Positions 1-11,077 of a DNA stretch of 64,000 bases are shown piece by piece. The position numbers and the translations under genes are program-made. Source of the stretch: Trichobilharzia regenti (Eukaryota; Platyhelminthes; Trematoda; Strigeidida; Schistosomatidae); assembly GCA_944472135.2 (NCBI GenBank), contig OX235262.1:54966440-55030439 (forward strand), read 5' to 3'. Within the stretch, counting starts at the first letter, position 1; the number at the start of each line of letters is the position of its first letter. Below the pieces are notes generated by a model, which was not told the DNA's origin, did no database searches, and saw nothing but the letters and a program-made list of their open reading frames with translations.

Positions 1-124
1 ACGCCGACGCACACCCGATATCTATGATCGGCCTGCGAATTTTGGGCTACCGATATCCACGCTGAAAATTCCATATTTGTACCAAAAATACGTTATGGAA
101 TCAAGCTGTAAATCAAAAAATAAA
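1..124 (+). repeat. SINE family A, 3' body, cut by window start
   Basis: This is the end of a tRNA-derived SINE, called family A here. It begins in the last bases of the tRNA-like head and continues through the body 'ATCTATGATCGGCCTGCGAA', then '...GGGCTACCGATATCC', ending in an A-rich tail. The same body follows complete heads at 44725, 53225 and 53658, which fixes the orientation. Confidence 0.8.
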
Positions 125-282
125 AACTCTAACCAACCTTCATCTAATTATTTTATTTTTTTCTCTCATGTGTTTCTGTCAATGGTAATTTCATTGTATT
201 TCCTTCCTTTAATCATTTTCACTTTATGAAATAGTCACAACTTGAACTGATACGCTTTTGTGCGATTTTCAACACTTATAAT

Positions 283-1266
283 GCAATTATTATTATTATT
301 ATTTTTGTTCCCCTGGGTTCCTAGTGGAACATAGGACTTCAACTGCACGTCTCCACTTGCTTCTGTCTTCTGCTGTACTTTTCACCTGCATCCATGTTAG
401 TCCGTACTGTTTCAATTCTTCTTCACACGATCTCCTCCATGTCACCCTTGCACTGACATCCCACTCGCCGCTTCCCTTTCGGCCTGGTTCCACTCGAGCA
501 ATGGCCTGAGGCGCGCGATGTCACCCAGCGGCCTCCTCAGCTAGCGAGTGTCCAGTCCATCTCCACTTTCTCCTGCATATTTATTCCTTGGCGATTGGTT
601 CTTGTTTTGTTTGTTCCCATAGTTTCTTGTTGGTGATTCTTTCCGGCCCGGCCATCTGATCTTCAGTATAGATTCAGCGAAGACAGTTGTTGATAAAGGT
701 CTGCAATAGCCAGCCTTTTGGAAATATTCTTTGTGACCCGCCCGCCAAGGTTCTGATCTGATCCGTATAGAAGAGCTGACTGACTTGTCGTTTGTATTGC
801 AAATCAGACCGAATGTTGTTGTTGATGCTGGCTGAGTGACGAAGATTTCCAGAATGTTTGTTTCAGTTTGATGAATGTGTTTCTCGCTAGCCTTCCCGAT
901 TCTCGCTCGATTTGACATCCTCGTCCGTTCCGACTTCCTGTAGTTGAGACAATGCTCCCTGGATAGGTGTATGAAGTAACCTCTTTCAAATCCCTCCCGT
1001 TGATGGTGATTGACGCTGGATGTTGCTGTTGTTGTTTTTGTTGGTTGGTTATTTTCATAACCTCCGTCTTGTCTATGTTTATCTGGAGTCCTGTCTTCAC
1101 CGGCTGCTTCTTCGACCAGTTTGTCGGTTTTCGCTTGTAAGTCTTCGATTTTGTGTGACATCAAACATAAGTCATCCGCGAAATCCAGGTCTTCTAAGTT
1201 CTTCACGTCGGTCCAGGATATCCCTGTCTTCTCGTTTCCCGCTGTCTGACACATAATCCAGTTCAA
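283..1266 (-). mobile_element. RTE/SR2-like non-LTR retrotransposon, 5'-truncated and frame-shifted
   Basis: The minus strand encodes the C-terminal half of a non-LTR reverse transcriptase in pieces. Residues LDFADDLCLMSH (around 1190-1150) match the catalytic F/YxDD motif, and GLQINIDKTEVMKI follows in another frame. The end of the protein, 'VTWRRSCEEELKQYGLTWMQ', leads to 'DRSKWRRAVEVLCSTRNP'. This tail is typical of the RTE clade (SR2, SjR2). The element ends on an (ATT)n run at about 283-301, the usual microsatellite-like RTE tail. The endonuclease and the RT fingers are missing, and the frame breaks at least twice, so this is a dead copy. Related copies lie at 18290, 21720, 39451, 45155 and 62013. 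Confidence 0.85.
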
Positions 1267-1404
1267 TACAGTTCAGATTTTACACAACTCTTCTGATTAG
1301 TAAACTTGAGCCAAGCAACGTCTATAAATGTACCAAGAATAAATGAACTGCCTTTTTAAAAATTATTTTGCGGATTCTTTTGAACTGGCTACAACCTGAA
1401 GAAT

Positions 1405-1631
1405 TCCTTTGCGTTCTGAATGGAGCATAGGACTTCAAGCTCCAGTTTTCAATTTTCAAAAGCAGGGTTGTTTTTACAGGGTGGAGTTGCCAGCCTCATC
1501 TCAAACGTTCCCTCTCCATCGGAATTACTACAGACTAGGTGGGGTATAAGACGAAGTCGGCTGGTGATAGGACCCCGGAAAACATGCGCAACTGGCAAGT
1601 ATTCTACCAATGAACCGCTGATACACTAACA
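1405..1631 (-). repeat. SINE family C, decayed copy
   Basis: Read on the minus strand, this copy has a tRNA-like head with a degenerate B box near 1585 ('TTCCGGGGTCCTATCACC'). The body follows ('GAGATGAGGCTGGCAACTCC') and it ends at 'CTTGAAGTCCTATGCTCCA'. The same body follows a better head at 5962-6200. The copy is heavily diverged. Confidence 0.6.
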
Positions 1632-1671
1632 GCCTGAACAATAAAAAAAATCCGTTCAAGTGTTGGTTTTA

Positions 1672-1797
1672 GGGATGTGATTGGTCACAGAATTTCATCA
1701 TGATGAGTTGACAATGGTTAGAGAACCATTGGGAAACCTGCAGGGAGTACTGGACAGCTGTTTCGTCCTAGTTCAGCAGTACGCAGCCATATAAATC
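1672..1797 (-). repeat. Hammerhead SINE (family B), ribozyme region and 3' body only
   Basis: On the minus strand the segment reads through the remnant of a hammerhead core ('GGACGAAACAGCTGTCCAGT') into 'ACTCCCTGCAGGTTTCCCAA' and the body that ends '...CTCATCATGATGAAATTCTG'. The CUGAUGA half of the core is lost ('GTACTGCTGAACTAGGACG'), so this copy could not self-cleave. The tRNA head is absent. Confidence 0.7.
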
Positions 1798-2435
1798 ACA
1801 AAAATCCATTTTTGTGATTTATATTTTAGGATCGTTCGGGTTGTAGCCATTTGAGAAGAAGCCTCGAAATATCCTCGTAAATTTTTCATTCATGCTTTGT
1901 TTAATTTTACGGTTCAGATTTCTTAATTTCTTCATTCTAACCATTGGATAGTTTTTTCAAATTATTCGACTTTAAGACTATCTCATAGATTTTGTGATTT
2001 AAATATTCTAGTTATGTTAATAAAACTTAAGCTTAAGTTATTCTAAAACTAAGTGTAAAACAAAGTAAACAATAAGAGTAGAAATTAGACACTGTGGTAG
2101 AGCATAACTCTAATAGATTGTTCATGAAACAATGCACGGAGTATTACAGGTCCAGTCTTTGATTTTTCAGTTATAAAACCACACCCAAAGTAAGTGTACT
2201 TTTTGATCAATGCTGTGTAGAATTCTAACTTCATACTAATCCATGATTTACAGATTTACTCTAACATTATTGACTAGTACGGGGGTAATAACTGTTCACA
2301 ATAATTATAATAAATAACATCTAGATGGTATACAACACATAATGTAGAATAATCTGTGGAATAGAAACAGGCTGTTACATACAGTATAAACTCAATGACA
2401 TAATATAATTAACAAATAACTCTATTACTAGTTTG

Positions 2436-2620
2436 ACCACGGATCGATATCAGTTAGAGAAGGATTGCAAAACCAGCAAGGAGTATTGGACAGCCAGCTG
2501 TTTCATCCTAGTTTGGGAATCATCGACAGTACGCACCCAAGGCCAGGGTTCGAACCCATGGTCTTCCGGTTACAAAGTCAAGCTCGTATACCATTCAGCC
2601 ACTGAGATCCGATTCATTGG
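2436..2620 (-). repeat. Hammerhead SINE (family B), nearly complete copy
   Basis: The minus strand shows the tRNA-like head ('CAGTGGCTGAATGGTATACG' as A-box region, 'GGGTTCGAACCC' as B box), then 'GGTGCGTACTG' and a damaged hammerhead core ('GATGATTCCCAAACTAGGAT', 'GAAACAGCTGGCTGTCCAAT'). The body continues into the plus-strand start of the interval. This copy lacks the three-base AGA insertion seen in the copies at 3100, 50300 and 63900. Confidence 0.75.
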
Positions 2621-2639
2621 CCAGTGTATGAATTCCAAC

Positions 2640-2890
2640 TTCTAACAATTCGTGACTTAGCACAACCACCAACCAATGTCATCAGTGGGATATCCATCGT
2701 CACACTTGACATCTGGATCGACCTCACTTGTCACGACTTCTCACTAGAACTTCAGGAAACTCTATCCTTTAGCAAATCACTATTGAGCAGCCAGTGGGTT
2801 CACACCGCCGATGATTCCCAAACTAGAATGAAACAGCTACCCAGTACTCCCTAGTTTTCAATGCTTCTTTAACTGATATCCATCTGCGTT
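2640..2890 (+). repeat. Diverged SINE body plus partial hammerhead SINE
   Basis: The first part (about 2715-2780, 'GACCTCACTTGTCACGACTT') repeats, in reverse, around 50575-50640. From 2797 the segment has the hammerhead-side sequence 'GATGATTCCCAAACTAGAAT' then 'GAAACAGCTACCCAGTACTC' and the following SINE body. It is a fragment without a clear tRNA head. Confidence 0.55.
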
Positions 2891-2914
2891 CAAACCAACA
2901 CTTAAATACCAATG

Positions 2915-3310
2915 AGATGCTCACTGGCGACTGGCCTTATTCAGATAGGTAGTTACCTGGGTTCCAGTGGGAAGTCGTGACCAGTAGGGTGCAGCGGGTC
3001 GGGTGTGAGGACAAATACTTGCCGAAGACATTGGCTAGGGGTTGCGCTGTGTCGTGAATTGGCAGAAGTTATAATTCATCGGCTGGCCATTGGATCGGCT
3101 CCCAGTGGCTTAATGGTCTACGAGATCACTGGCCTTGTAGCCGGAAGGTCCTGGGTTCGAATCCCGGTGGGTGCGTACTGATGAAGATTCCCAAACAAGG
3201 ACGAAACAGCTGTCCAGTACTCCCAGGTTTTCCAATGGTTCTCTCACTAATGTCAGCTCATGATGAAATCCTGAAACCAACCAAATCCCTACAAACCAAC
3301 ACTTAAATAA
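2915..3310 (+). repeat. Hammerhead SINE (family B), full-length copy
   Basis: This copy has the complete order of the family. An upstream segment ('CTGGCCTTATTCAGATAGGT' to 'GTCGTGAATTGGCAGAAG') leads into the tRNA-like part with A-box region 'CAGTGGCTTAATGGTCTACG' and B box 'GGGTTCGAATCCC'. Next come 'GGTGGGTGCGTA', the hammerhead core CTGATGA (3178-3184), stem II, GAAA (3203-3206) and the palindromic stem III ACAGCTGT. The 3' body contains 'CTCATGATGAAATCC'. It would be a polymerase III promoter by family precedent. It is not a functional tRNA, because the head does not fold into a clean cloverleaf and has no anticodon context. Confidence 0.85.
3170..3225 (+). ncRNA. Hammerhead ribozyme motif in SINE
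   Basis: The core is CUGAUGA (3178-3184), then AGA, a short stem II (UCC...GGA around CAAACAA), GAAA (3203-3206), a self-complementary stem III (ACAGCUGU) and the cleavage triplet GUC (3212-3214). The three extra bases between A9 and stem II would disturb the known core, so activity is doubtful. Schistosome Sm-alpha SINEs are known to carry active hammerheads of this layout. Confidence 0.6.
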
Positions 3311-3454
3311 CAAATTTAATCCTTACAAACCAAGTCCTGAAAATAACTATTACTTGGGGACTAAACGAATGCTAGGATAATAAAATTAAGAATATGGTTA
3401 ATAATCAAACTGCATAAAGAAAGTTGTACAATTTTCTTCTGATTCTCTTTGATT

Positions 3455-3680
3455 TCTCCGCTTTCCTAGTGGAAAGTAGAGCTTCAAGCTGTGACGCTTC
3501 AGTAGTGATGATGATATTTTCACTGGTTGAGGCTGCTGATTTCAGTCCCCTGCCTTTGTCTTTACCAGAGCTTCCTATCGGCTAGGAAAGATTGAGGAAT
3601 GAGGTAGCCGGAAATCGAACTAGGACGCAGGAATGGCTAGCAAGCACTCTCCCAGCAAACCACTGATTCACTAACATTTT
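3455..3680 (-). repeat. SINE family C, decayed copy
   Basis: Read on the minus strand, a head-like part at 3600-3675 ('TGCTTGCTAGCCATTCCTGC', weak B box 'GTTCGATTTCC') is followed by the family C body. It ends at 'AGCTTGAAGCTCTACTTTCC'. It is about as old as the copy at 1405. Confidence 0.6.
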
Positions 3681-4049
3681 CTGAAAAAATATTTACCTCC
3701 ATTGGAGCTTTAGCTATTCACTGAAACCCGATCAAGTAAGAGACAATGAAATAGTGAATGTAATGAATAGATAAAGAGTGCTAGTCACTGTCAACAATTC
3801 AAGATGAACGTCTTTCAGTAATTCATTCATCTGTGGAAGCAGTGAATTCGTATATTACTTTTTCATAAGTCTTTACTTGTCAAGAATTTCTCATTTTACA
3901 AAGAAAATAACTTTAATGCCACTTCCGATGATATTAAAAGTGATTGTTTAACAAAAAATCATACTGAAATATCCATCTGTGTGCTCACACTTCGGTGGAC
4001 ATCAGTTTTTGTGTATTCGGTAAGAAAACTATTTGACTCAGTGCCGTGT

Positions 4050-4195
4050 AGCGTCGATAGTCCATTGGTATAATGCTCACTCGGATTCGACACCCGTCTG
4101 ACATATCCTAAACCCTCACTTAGCCCGTAGTAAGCTTGGTAAAAAGGCAAGGTTAGGCGTGAAGCTGGGAACCTCATACCGTAAAAATAAACGCC
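4050..4195 (+). repeat. SINE family C, strongly diverged copy
   Basis: The head region 'GTCCATTGGTATAATGCTCA' resembles the family C A-box region. It is followed by 'GGATTCGACACCC' (B box), 'AAAAAGGCAAGGTTAGGCGT', 'GAAGCTGGGAACCTCATACC' and 'GTAAAAATAAACGCCATCAC'. This matches the order of the copy at 5962 with many substitutions and small deletions. Confidence 0.6.
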
Positions 4196-5569
4196 ATCAC
4201 TAATGAAAATTTAAGGATCAAAGCTCTCATTACTACTATATTCCACTCTTTTCTCAGGTTTCAGTGAGAATTTGGGTGATGTTTTTGGTAAAGTTATCCT
4301 TTTTTAATTGATTAAATGATGCTAGATGTCAGTCACCTAAATACTGTAAAGCTAGACTGCATCGTTTTCGGTGTTAAATACGAAGATATTACTCATAACC
4401 GGTGTTAGGAAATCTCTTACCAATGACTCAATATAGCGTGCATTTGAATCGATCACCAGTTCAAAAACAGTAATCAAAAAACCTATCAGTGGGGTGTCCA
4501 AAGTGGCCAACAACTTAAATGATCCGAAATTACTGCAAACTGTAATTTCATAGGAGCTAACAAACCTTTTGAAGTTTTTGGAGGTTCTTTGACCAAGTTT
4601 TCTCACAAAAAATGACTATCTTTTCAGGTTTTAGTTTCTCTTGAGTAAAATTTATCATGTATTTTATTTTCCTGATTCATTTTAGGTAATACTATCCCAT
4701 GGAGAAATATGAAATTGCGCCAGACAACTAACTTTTAACCAAAGTTTTCATAGAACAGTCATTACAAAGTTCACGAGAAATGTTCTTATAAAATTTCTTC
4801 ACATATATATATATATATATATATATTCAACTTATTCTTTCACCTTGTACCATGACCATTCCTGAGTATTCTTTCATTCATCCAAAGTTATATCAGCAAA
4901 TTGTTCATCTATCTCCCCACGAATCAGTCAGTTGATTCGAAGTAAATTCAAAATACCCACACAAAAACAAAAATCAAACTCCTTTCACTTAGCCATCATA
5001 CAGAAAGTAGGAAAGCGGTGTGAATGGATTGATTATAGTGCTAATATTTCTTTTGTTCAGGTTTAAATAAACACTGTGTTAAGTGTTGTTGTTGTCTAGT
5101 TGACTTTTATTTTTCCTCCCTGCCCCCCCCTCTTAAAAGATAATTCCAGAAGTAGACTTTTCTTAATTGTTGACTACCACACACACTGACATCTACATAC
5201 ACAAATTGTAACGTATACACGCACACATACACACACACACACATACTCAGCAGCCTCCCTTAAAATCTAGAAATATTTACTGACATTTTTTCTTCTAGAA
5301 TGTTTATCTGAACTGATGCTTCACAATCATGTTTATTTATGCATATACACAAACATGCAAACAAACAAACAACGCTTCTTCATATGCTCAATGTTCAATT
5401 GCTTTTAATTTTCACTTCTGTATATTCTTCATTTAGGATTATTTAAAAATGAAGTTTAAGAAAAAAAAAATAACAAAGAAAGAAAAATATAGTTGTCTTT
5501 GTTTTATTTTATTTTATTTCTGTCATTTATTTTTTACTTTAAATATAGTTAAAATAAAAGCAGGAGTGC

Positions 5570-5790
5570 ATATCAATGGTTCATTAATGAAGTCCTTGCC
5601 AGCCACCTACGTTGTCCAGGATTCAGCTCCCAGATGGCACACTCCGAAACACCACCTATTTTACTAAAAGATGATAGTAAGTTTTGAAAAGAAGGATTGG
5701 TGGACATAAGACTAGTGACCTCAGTCCGTAGAAATAATACTAAAGCTACTGAAATTTCAAATTTTGATCCCCTATGTTCCAATCGGAACT
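5570..5790 (+). repeat. SINE family C, diverged copy inside segment A
   Basis: The interval reads 'ATCAATGGTTCATTAATGAA' (head), 'CAGGATTCAGCTCCCA' (degenerate B box) and the family C body ('AGACTAGTGACCTCAGTCCG', 'TACTAAAGCTACTGAAATTT'). It ends in 'CTATGTTCCAATCGGAACTC'. The duplicate copy is at about 26785-27010. Confidence 0.65.
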
Positions 5791-5961
5791 CGAAGGAGTA
5801 AAAATACGAAAAAAAGTGAAAAGCGGGAGTAGTAAAACAAGATTAGTACAATAAAACAATATCATAAAACATAAAAATTAGAAACTACGGATACTGGCAG
5901 CATAAGATGTCTACTATTAAGGTGGCATTTTAGTCCCTAAATATACATGGAAACAAACTTC

Positions 5962-6200
5962 GTAAGGCATCGCTGGTACAGCGGTAGAATGCTCGCCAAC
6001 CACGCATGTGGTCCGGAGTTCGATTCCCAGCCGACGCACTCTTAGACCTTGCTAAGCCAGTAATTAGACTGGTAAAGAGGAAAGATTGAGCGTGAGGCTA
6101 GCAACCCCATCCCGTATAAATAAACGTCAGTGCTACCGAAACTTCAAGTCTGTAGCTTAGAGTTGTATGTTCCACTGGGAACGTAAAGGAATAAAAAGAA
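5962..6200 (+). repeat. SINE family C, best-preserved copy
   Basis: The tRNA-like head 'CGCTGGTACAGCGGTAGAAT' has an A-box region, and 'GAGTTCGATTCCC' is a good B box. The body 'AAGATTGAGCGTGAGGCTAG', 'AAATAAACGTCAGTGCTACC' ends with 'TGTTCCACTGGGAACG' and an A/G-rich tail. The head resembles family A and the body differs. The duplicate copy is at 27176-27412. Confidence 0.8.
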
Positions 6201-6260
6201 AGAAAAGAAGAAACTTCGTTGAAAAAAGGACCTCATAAGGCTCATAAGACAAAATAATTT

Positions 6261-7330
6261 ACTTCCCCCCCCTCTGAATTCTATGCAACGGCTGCAAGAT
6301 CGAACACAGATAAAAGAAGTAGGACGAGAGGGATAAAAATCTCACCTAAATCTGCGGTGATAAAGAAGATTGAGGTAAAAAGCCTTTCACGAACTTATCT
6401 TTAGAAATATACTCAATTATCTAGCAGAATGGAGTCAGGCGAGAATTCTAGAAATTAGTGTAACAGGATGGTGAGTTATGCTAGGAAAATATTCAACATC
6501 TGCCAAAGTAATCTGAAAAGTTCTGTTGCCGTTAAAAATTGGAATTATGAACACTAAATCTGAAAGGTATGAATTCACCTTTGATACGATAGTGAAAAAT
6601 TGCGTCTGAAAGTTTCTCCACTTAGTTTTCGTTCAAAGGCACATTCTATCATTAAAGATTATGTTGGATCTGTCAAGACATGCCAAATTTGACACGATTA
6701 GACTTATTACTGTAAATAACATTTATATCATGCCCCAGTCGAATAAACAAAATTTATTACTGAATAAGCCTTATTACTGTGAGATGTTCTCATTATCAGT
6801 AGGTTATGTTTTATCCGAGACACTTAGTCCGTTAATTCTTTTGAGTGACTTCTGTGAATTAGGCCATTTCGCCCAAGTCAGGATACGGGTGTTTTGAATT
6901 GATTCTCTGTCTAAGCTCAGCCAAACCGGGCACACCACTGATGACCTCGGCTGCCCGGTGCTTAGATCACTTCGGGTATGCAATACTAGCGCTACTAATT
7001 GACATGAGTTGTATCCAACTACTTATTAGTAGTATAAGGCATCATGCAGAAATAATACAATTCTCATTATTTGTGAGCCTCAGTTGTTGAAGCATAGAAA
7101 AGTAGGGAGCACTCCACTCATGCATTTCCGCAGTAATTTGCTAATATTACTATGGCGAGTTCAGGTAAAAAATGCATTCAAACACCAGTAATTGTTCAAA
7201 TGAATACTCAGTAATATTCTATATGAATAAGTTTAGGAAGTGGTCAACATAGTAAAAATCATTCCGTCTATAGAAGTCTCTGACACTGTCAGAATATAAA
7301 TATAGCAGGACACTGCAATCTATGTCTTTA
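6261..7330 (+). other. Single-copy stretch without a recognised gene
   Basis: Only short open frames are present and none shows a recognisable domain or a convincing pair of splice sites. A perfect 8-bp inverted repeat (ACCGGGCA at 6925-6932, TGCCCGGT at 6952-6959, 19-base loop) is the only local structure seen. Confidence 0.5.
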
Positions 7331-7349
7331 AGTCTACTACTACGGATTT

Positions 7350-7575
7350 TATTTTTAACTTTCTAAGTGGGACATACTTTTCAGGCTAGAGCTTTGAAGT
7401 TCCGGTAGTAGTGGCACTTTTTATTCTTACGGGTCGCTGGCCTCATGCCCAAGTTCCCCTCCTTACCGACCTTATTGCCGGCTTACAGAGTCTATTAGTG
7501 TGTCAGTCGGGATCGAACCCGAGACCAAATGCGTGGCTGGCGAGTGTTCTACCACTGAACAGCCGGTGCAACTAA
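7350..7575 (-). repeat. SINE family C copy
   Basis: The minus strand has the head 'GCACCGGCTGTTCAGTGGTA' and a clean B box 'GGTTCGATCCC'. The body runs through 'GGCATGAGGCCAGCGACCCG' to 'TATGTCCCACTTAGAAAG'. The promoter boxes are better kept than in most family C copies here. Confidence 0.75.
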
Positions 7576-8104
7576 TTTTATTATCTATTCAGAAACTATC
7601 AGTCTGAATGTGAGTAATATTTCCTTTTTAACCATTATCTTTGCAAATAATCCTGGAAACTGAACAGTTACTTCATGATGTAATAATATCAGTCGCAAAC
7701 ACAATGCGGACATTCTATGTCACCATGTTTTCATCGGTCAACAGCGAACAGCAACCACCATCTATAGGAGGAATCTAAAGGATGACGTCTCTTTCCCTTA
7801 CTTGAACTAGTCAGTATCGTTTCAACTAAAGATAGTACACATTAGGATATAAAAGTCAAGACAGATCTTCATTACTGTGAAATCAACGCAAAGATTAACG
7901 CAGCACACGGTACAAGATCCCAAGTTTTAACACCAACGGCAAGTCAATCAGTGCTTCTATATGGTTCAGAGAATAGGTGCACGTCAACAAAAGCATTCTT
8001 CACAGTCTGCTGCAGACTTTCATCAACACCTGAATCCACTGGCTACTTAATGAAGAGCACATGGTCGACGGGAAGAATAAGCAAGCGACAAGGAACTCTG
8101 ATAT

Positions 8105-8215
8105 AAGAACAGAACTTGTGCACTGTGGTAGAGTATGATTCCATTATGGGTAAAATTTATTTTGATAAAGTCTTACAGTGTTATACAGTAATATTTACTG
8201 ATGACCACGTTTCGA
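8105..8215 (+). repeat. Unnamed repeat related to the palindromic breakpoint sequence
   Basis: The segment 'GTGCACTGTGGTAGAGTATG', 'ATTCCATTATGGGTAAAATT', 'TATTTTGATAAAGTC', 'GTTATACAGTAATATTTACT' is a diverged direct relative of 14121-14270, but without the palindromic insertions seen there. A shorter relative occurs near 2085-2115. It gives an outgroup for how the palindrome at 14133 arose. Confidence 0.6.
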
Positions 8216-8485
8216 ACAATAAATTCTGCACAGATACATGTAGATTGGCATACACAGTTGAAAGTAAGATATGAAGAGAACTAGTCGATCTCTGACTGCG
8301 CCAAAAATAAAGATATTCAGAGCAGATAGATTAGTTTCGCTGCAGGATACGTCCTGGACAGGGCTGTCCTAAATCTTTTATCTATGACTCTCATAATATC
8401 ATCGCGTTTTCTTACATTATGTTGTCCTTACAATATGCCTGTTGAAAATAATAGTATGTACACTGAATTACTTTTAAAGACATGA

Positions 8486-9420
8486 ATGTTCGTCATGCAA
8501 GTCGCTTCAGCCAAATATAAGGTGATGCTACAAGAGTGGACTACATTGACTCCTAACTTAGAAATGGGGACTGAAGTGGTAGGGGTTTGGGAAGTTGCAT
8601 CAGTCTTCGCCACTGGGTTGATTGCTGACAAAATCTCAGCACAGATACAGAGGGCTAGGTTCGCATATGCCAGTTTACGCCTTCTCTGGCGCAGACGTGA
8701 TATCCGGCTATCGACCAAAGGGTGGGTGTACTGCTCATCAGTCCGCTCCGTCCTCCTTTATGGTTGTAAGACTTGGTCATTGAGAGTGGAAGACATGAAA
8801 AGACTAGCTGTGTTTGATCATAGGTGCCTGCGTTAAATCTTTCGTATGAAGTGGTATAATAAGCTGAGCAATACTGGCGTTAGGCGTCGAGTGCTAGGTA
8901 ACGAGGGAAAATCAATCGACGAGGCTGTGAAGCTACATCGACTGATAGATGGTTAGGACACGTGTTACACATGCCTAGCCATCGGCTTCCTCGAAGGGCA
9001 TTGTTAGCTGACATAGGGTAAGGCTAGAAAAGAGCTAGCGATGGTCAAACCAAAACATGGCTTCATCAGTCAATGAAAACCACAACAGTTAGTTTAGGCC
9101 ACATAGGAAGGTGTAGACTTCCTGACTGGTTAGGATCTTCGGGACGGTAAAAACCAATGGTTGGAAACAATTGGTGATATGGCTCAAAATCGTTCTCGAT
9201 GACTGGCGTAGATGCATCCACTCCTTGTGACTTATGATTTCCAATTAAACTATATTGTTCTTCGTTATTACTATTCCTTTGTCTCGTATCCCTGTGTACT
9301 TTCCCTATTATGCATTTCTTCTCTTACTTTGTGTGGTACATGGAGTGTGGCGACTTGAAACGCCGCCGCACATCGGTGCAAAGTTCTACGTTGAAAACAG
9401 ACAGACAGACAGAAAGAAAC
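8486..9420 (+). mobile_element. Second non-LTR retrotransposon family, RT C-terminal fragment
   Basis: The plus strand encodes 'ISAQIQRARFAYASLRLLWR', 'SVRSVLLYGCKTWSLRVEDM' and 'FDHRCLR'. After a stop it continues in pieces 'GNEGKSIDEAVKL', '[19 protein letters not shown]' and 'GRCRLPDWLGSSG'. This is the region after the catalytic RT core of a schistosome non-LTR element that differs from the SR2-like copies ('RKKWRWIGHTLRKP' type). The 3' end is a (GACA)n run near 9402-9420. Frame breaks show it is inactive. The same family appears at 11465, 17296 and 30632. Confidence 0.8.
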
Positions 9421-10455
9421 GAGAATATACGTCATATAAAGAAGAAAGTCTTTTCATCAACAATCTAACTAACTTTAGTCAATTTTATAACATTATCTGT
9501 ATATATGAACATTCATGAGTGTATCAATCTAGGATACACGATAGGCTAACAACACATGACCTAGCGTATGTAAAAGGTACTTTACATACGCATAATTTAC
9601 TTGTAACTGGCTTGATAATCACAATCTTAAACTAGTGTGTATGAATTACAGACCACTATATAAACTCCTATAATTAATGCCTATTATTTCACCACCTCTT
9701 CTGTAATCGATTTAAGACAAAACTAATCACTTAAAATTTAATGTTGATTGATGAGCTGAATTACAATAGTTGAGAGGTTTCTGCACACAAAAATAAAATG
9801 GAGCTCTTATCACAACAGAGAACAAGTAAAATACGAAAACAAATATCATTATTTAATGACTTGTAAGCATCTGTTTATCCGTACTTAGATGGAAATGTAT
9901 TTTATAAACTTATTATACTACGTTATTATTACATTATATTAATTGCAAATATTCCGAATGGTTCCACAAGGTTTAATTTCCTCTTTCATATGATCTTCTC
10001 AATGTCATTATTGAACTCACTCCCAACTCGTTCCTTCCCGTTGAGATTCCCATGATTCCCATACCTGGTGTATCATATTTTCGTTGAGTCAAAATATCTG
10101 AGGTAGTAATCTATGTTATTTCTTACTAACATCTCTTGCTACAACTACACCATCTCATGTCTGACAGGTTAGTTTGTTTCGTGTGAATCTGACTACTTAT
10201 CACTGATCAGTAGTATGAAGACAAATTCCTAAATAAACAATGGGAACTGTGTTTCCTATCGCCATTGCAAACAGGAGCTATAAACTACATGGATCGGTAT
10301 CATATAGTGGTCTGATTTTATCAAGCTAAAGCTGTTCATGAAGGAAGCTATTTCACGATAATTCTTGAAAAAAGAATAACAGATACTACTTCTGTGAGAT
10401 TTTGAGATTGTTAGGCAAGCGATATGCTGTCCTCAGATGATACAGGAATTTCCAA
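9421..10455 (+). other. Stretch without a recognised gene or named repeat
   Basis: The DNA is AT-rich, with only short open frames. No tRNA-like boxes, RT motifs or paired splice signals were recognised on either strand. Confidence 0.45.
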
Positions 10456-10459
10456 CAAA

Positions 10460-10625
10460 ATTTAGGATTTGGATGGTTGGAGGCAATCGGCTAGAAGACT
10501 TGGACCTAGGTTTCTTACTAGTTGGGAATCACCAGGAAATAATAATAGCATCTAATATTGTAAGATCAATGTGCACAGTGATGGCGAGCTACCTAGAACG
10601 GTGGTGGCCGCATTGCAAACCTGAC
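10460..10625 (+). repeat. Diverged repeat of family D
   Basis: The text 'GGATGGTTGGAGGCAATCGG', 'CTTGGACCTAGGTTTCTTAC' resembles 48518-48620 ('GATGGTTAGAAGCAATCGGC', 'CCTTGGACATAGGTTTCGTG'). The two copies share order and several words, so they are one dispersed family. Their class was not determined. Confidence 0.5.
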
Positions 10626-11077
10626 TGATAGAATTCAGTCTGCACCAAAGAAAGGACTAGATACATCACACTAGTTACTAGTACCCAAACAAAATTTAGG
10701 ATTTCCTGAGAGATTTCCCAGTTATTGTAGACGACAGTGACGTTTTGCCTTTAAGACAGTCATGAAAGAAATTTGTGCAATACTAGAGAAGACTTGCTTG
10801 TCTAACCCATGGACTCGCATAAAACACTCTGAACATTCAAATGAAGGCATAGACGAAGAAAGAAAGAAGTTATGAAAGAAATTTATTCTGTAGTTACGTC
10901 AAATAAGTAAGGTGAGAAAAATCAAGGAGAAAAATGTTGTAATTATTTACAGAAAGGCAGTAAAAACTACCAACGTCACAACCTTTTCATCTCATAGTCA
11001 TTGTGCTCAAATAAATTAACAATAATACAAATAGCTTGCTTTTTTTCATATATGTTGCGTAAATATATATTCAACTG

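Larger units (their letters stand above)
4571..6260 (+). repeat. Segment A: 1.69-kb segment duplicated at 25781-27474
   Basis: The sequence from 'AGTTTTTGGAGGTTCTTTGA' to 'AAAATAATTT' recurs with few differences at 25781-27474. It contains an (AT)n array at 4801-4826, a CA-rich stretch near 5220-5245 and two family C SINEs. No host gene is seen in it. Both copies have the same orientation, which fits a tandem rather than an inverted duplication. Confidence 0.9.

Noticed and set aside
6661..6897. 78-residue plus-strand frame with hydrophobic stretch
   Set aside because: No motif, no duplicate to test conservation and no splice or promoter support.
6925..6959. Hairpin ACCGGGCA/TGCCCGGT as a terminator or ribozyme
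   Set aside because: Eight perfect pairs but no hammerhead core and no context. It may be chance.
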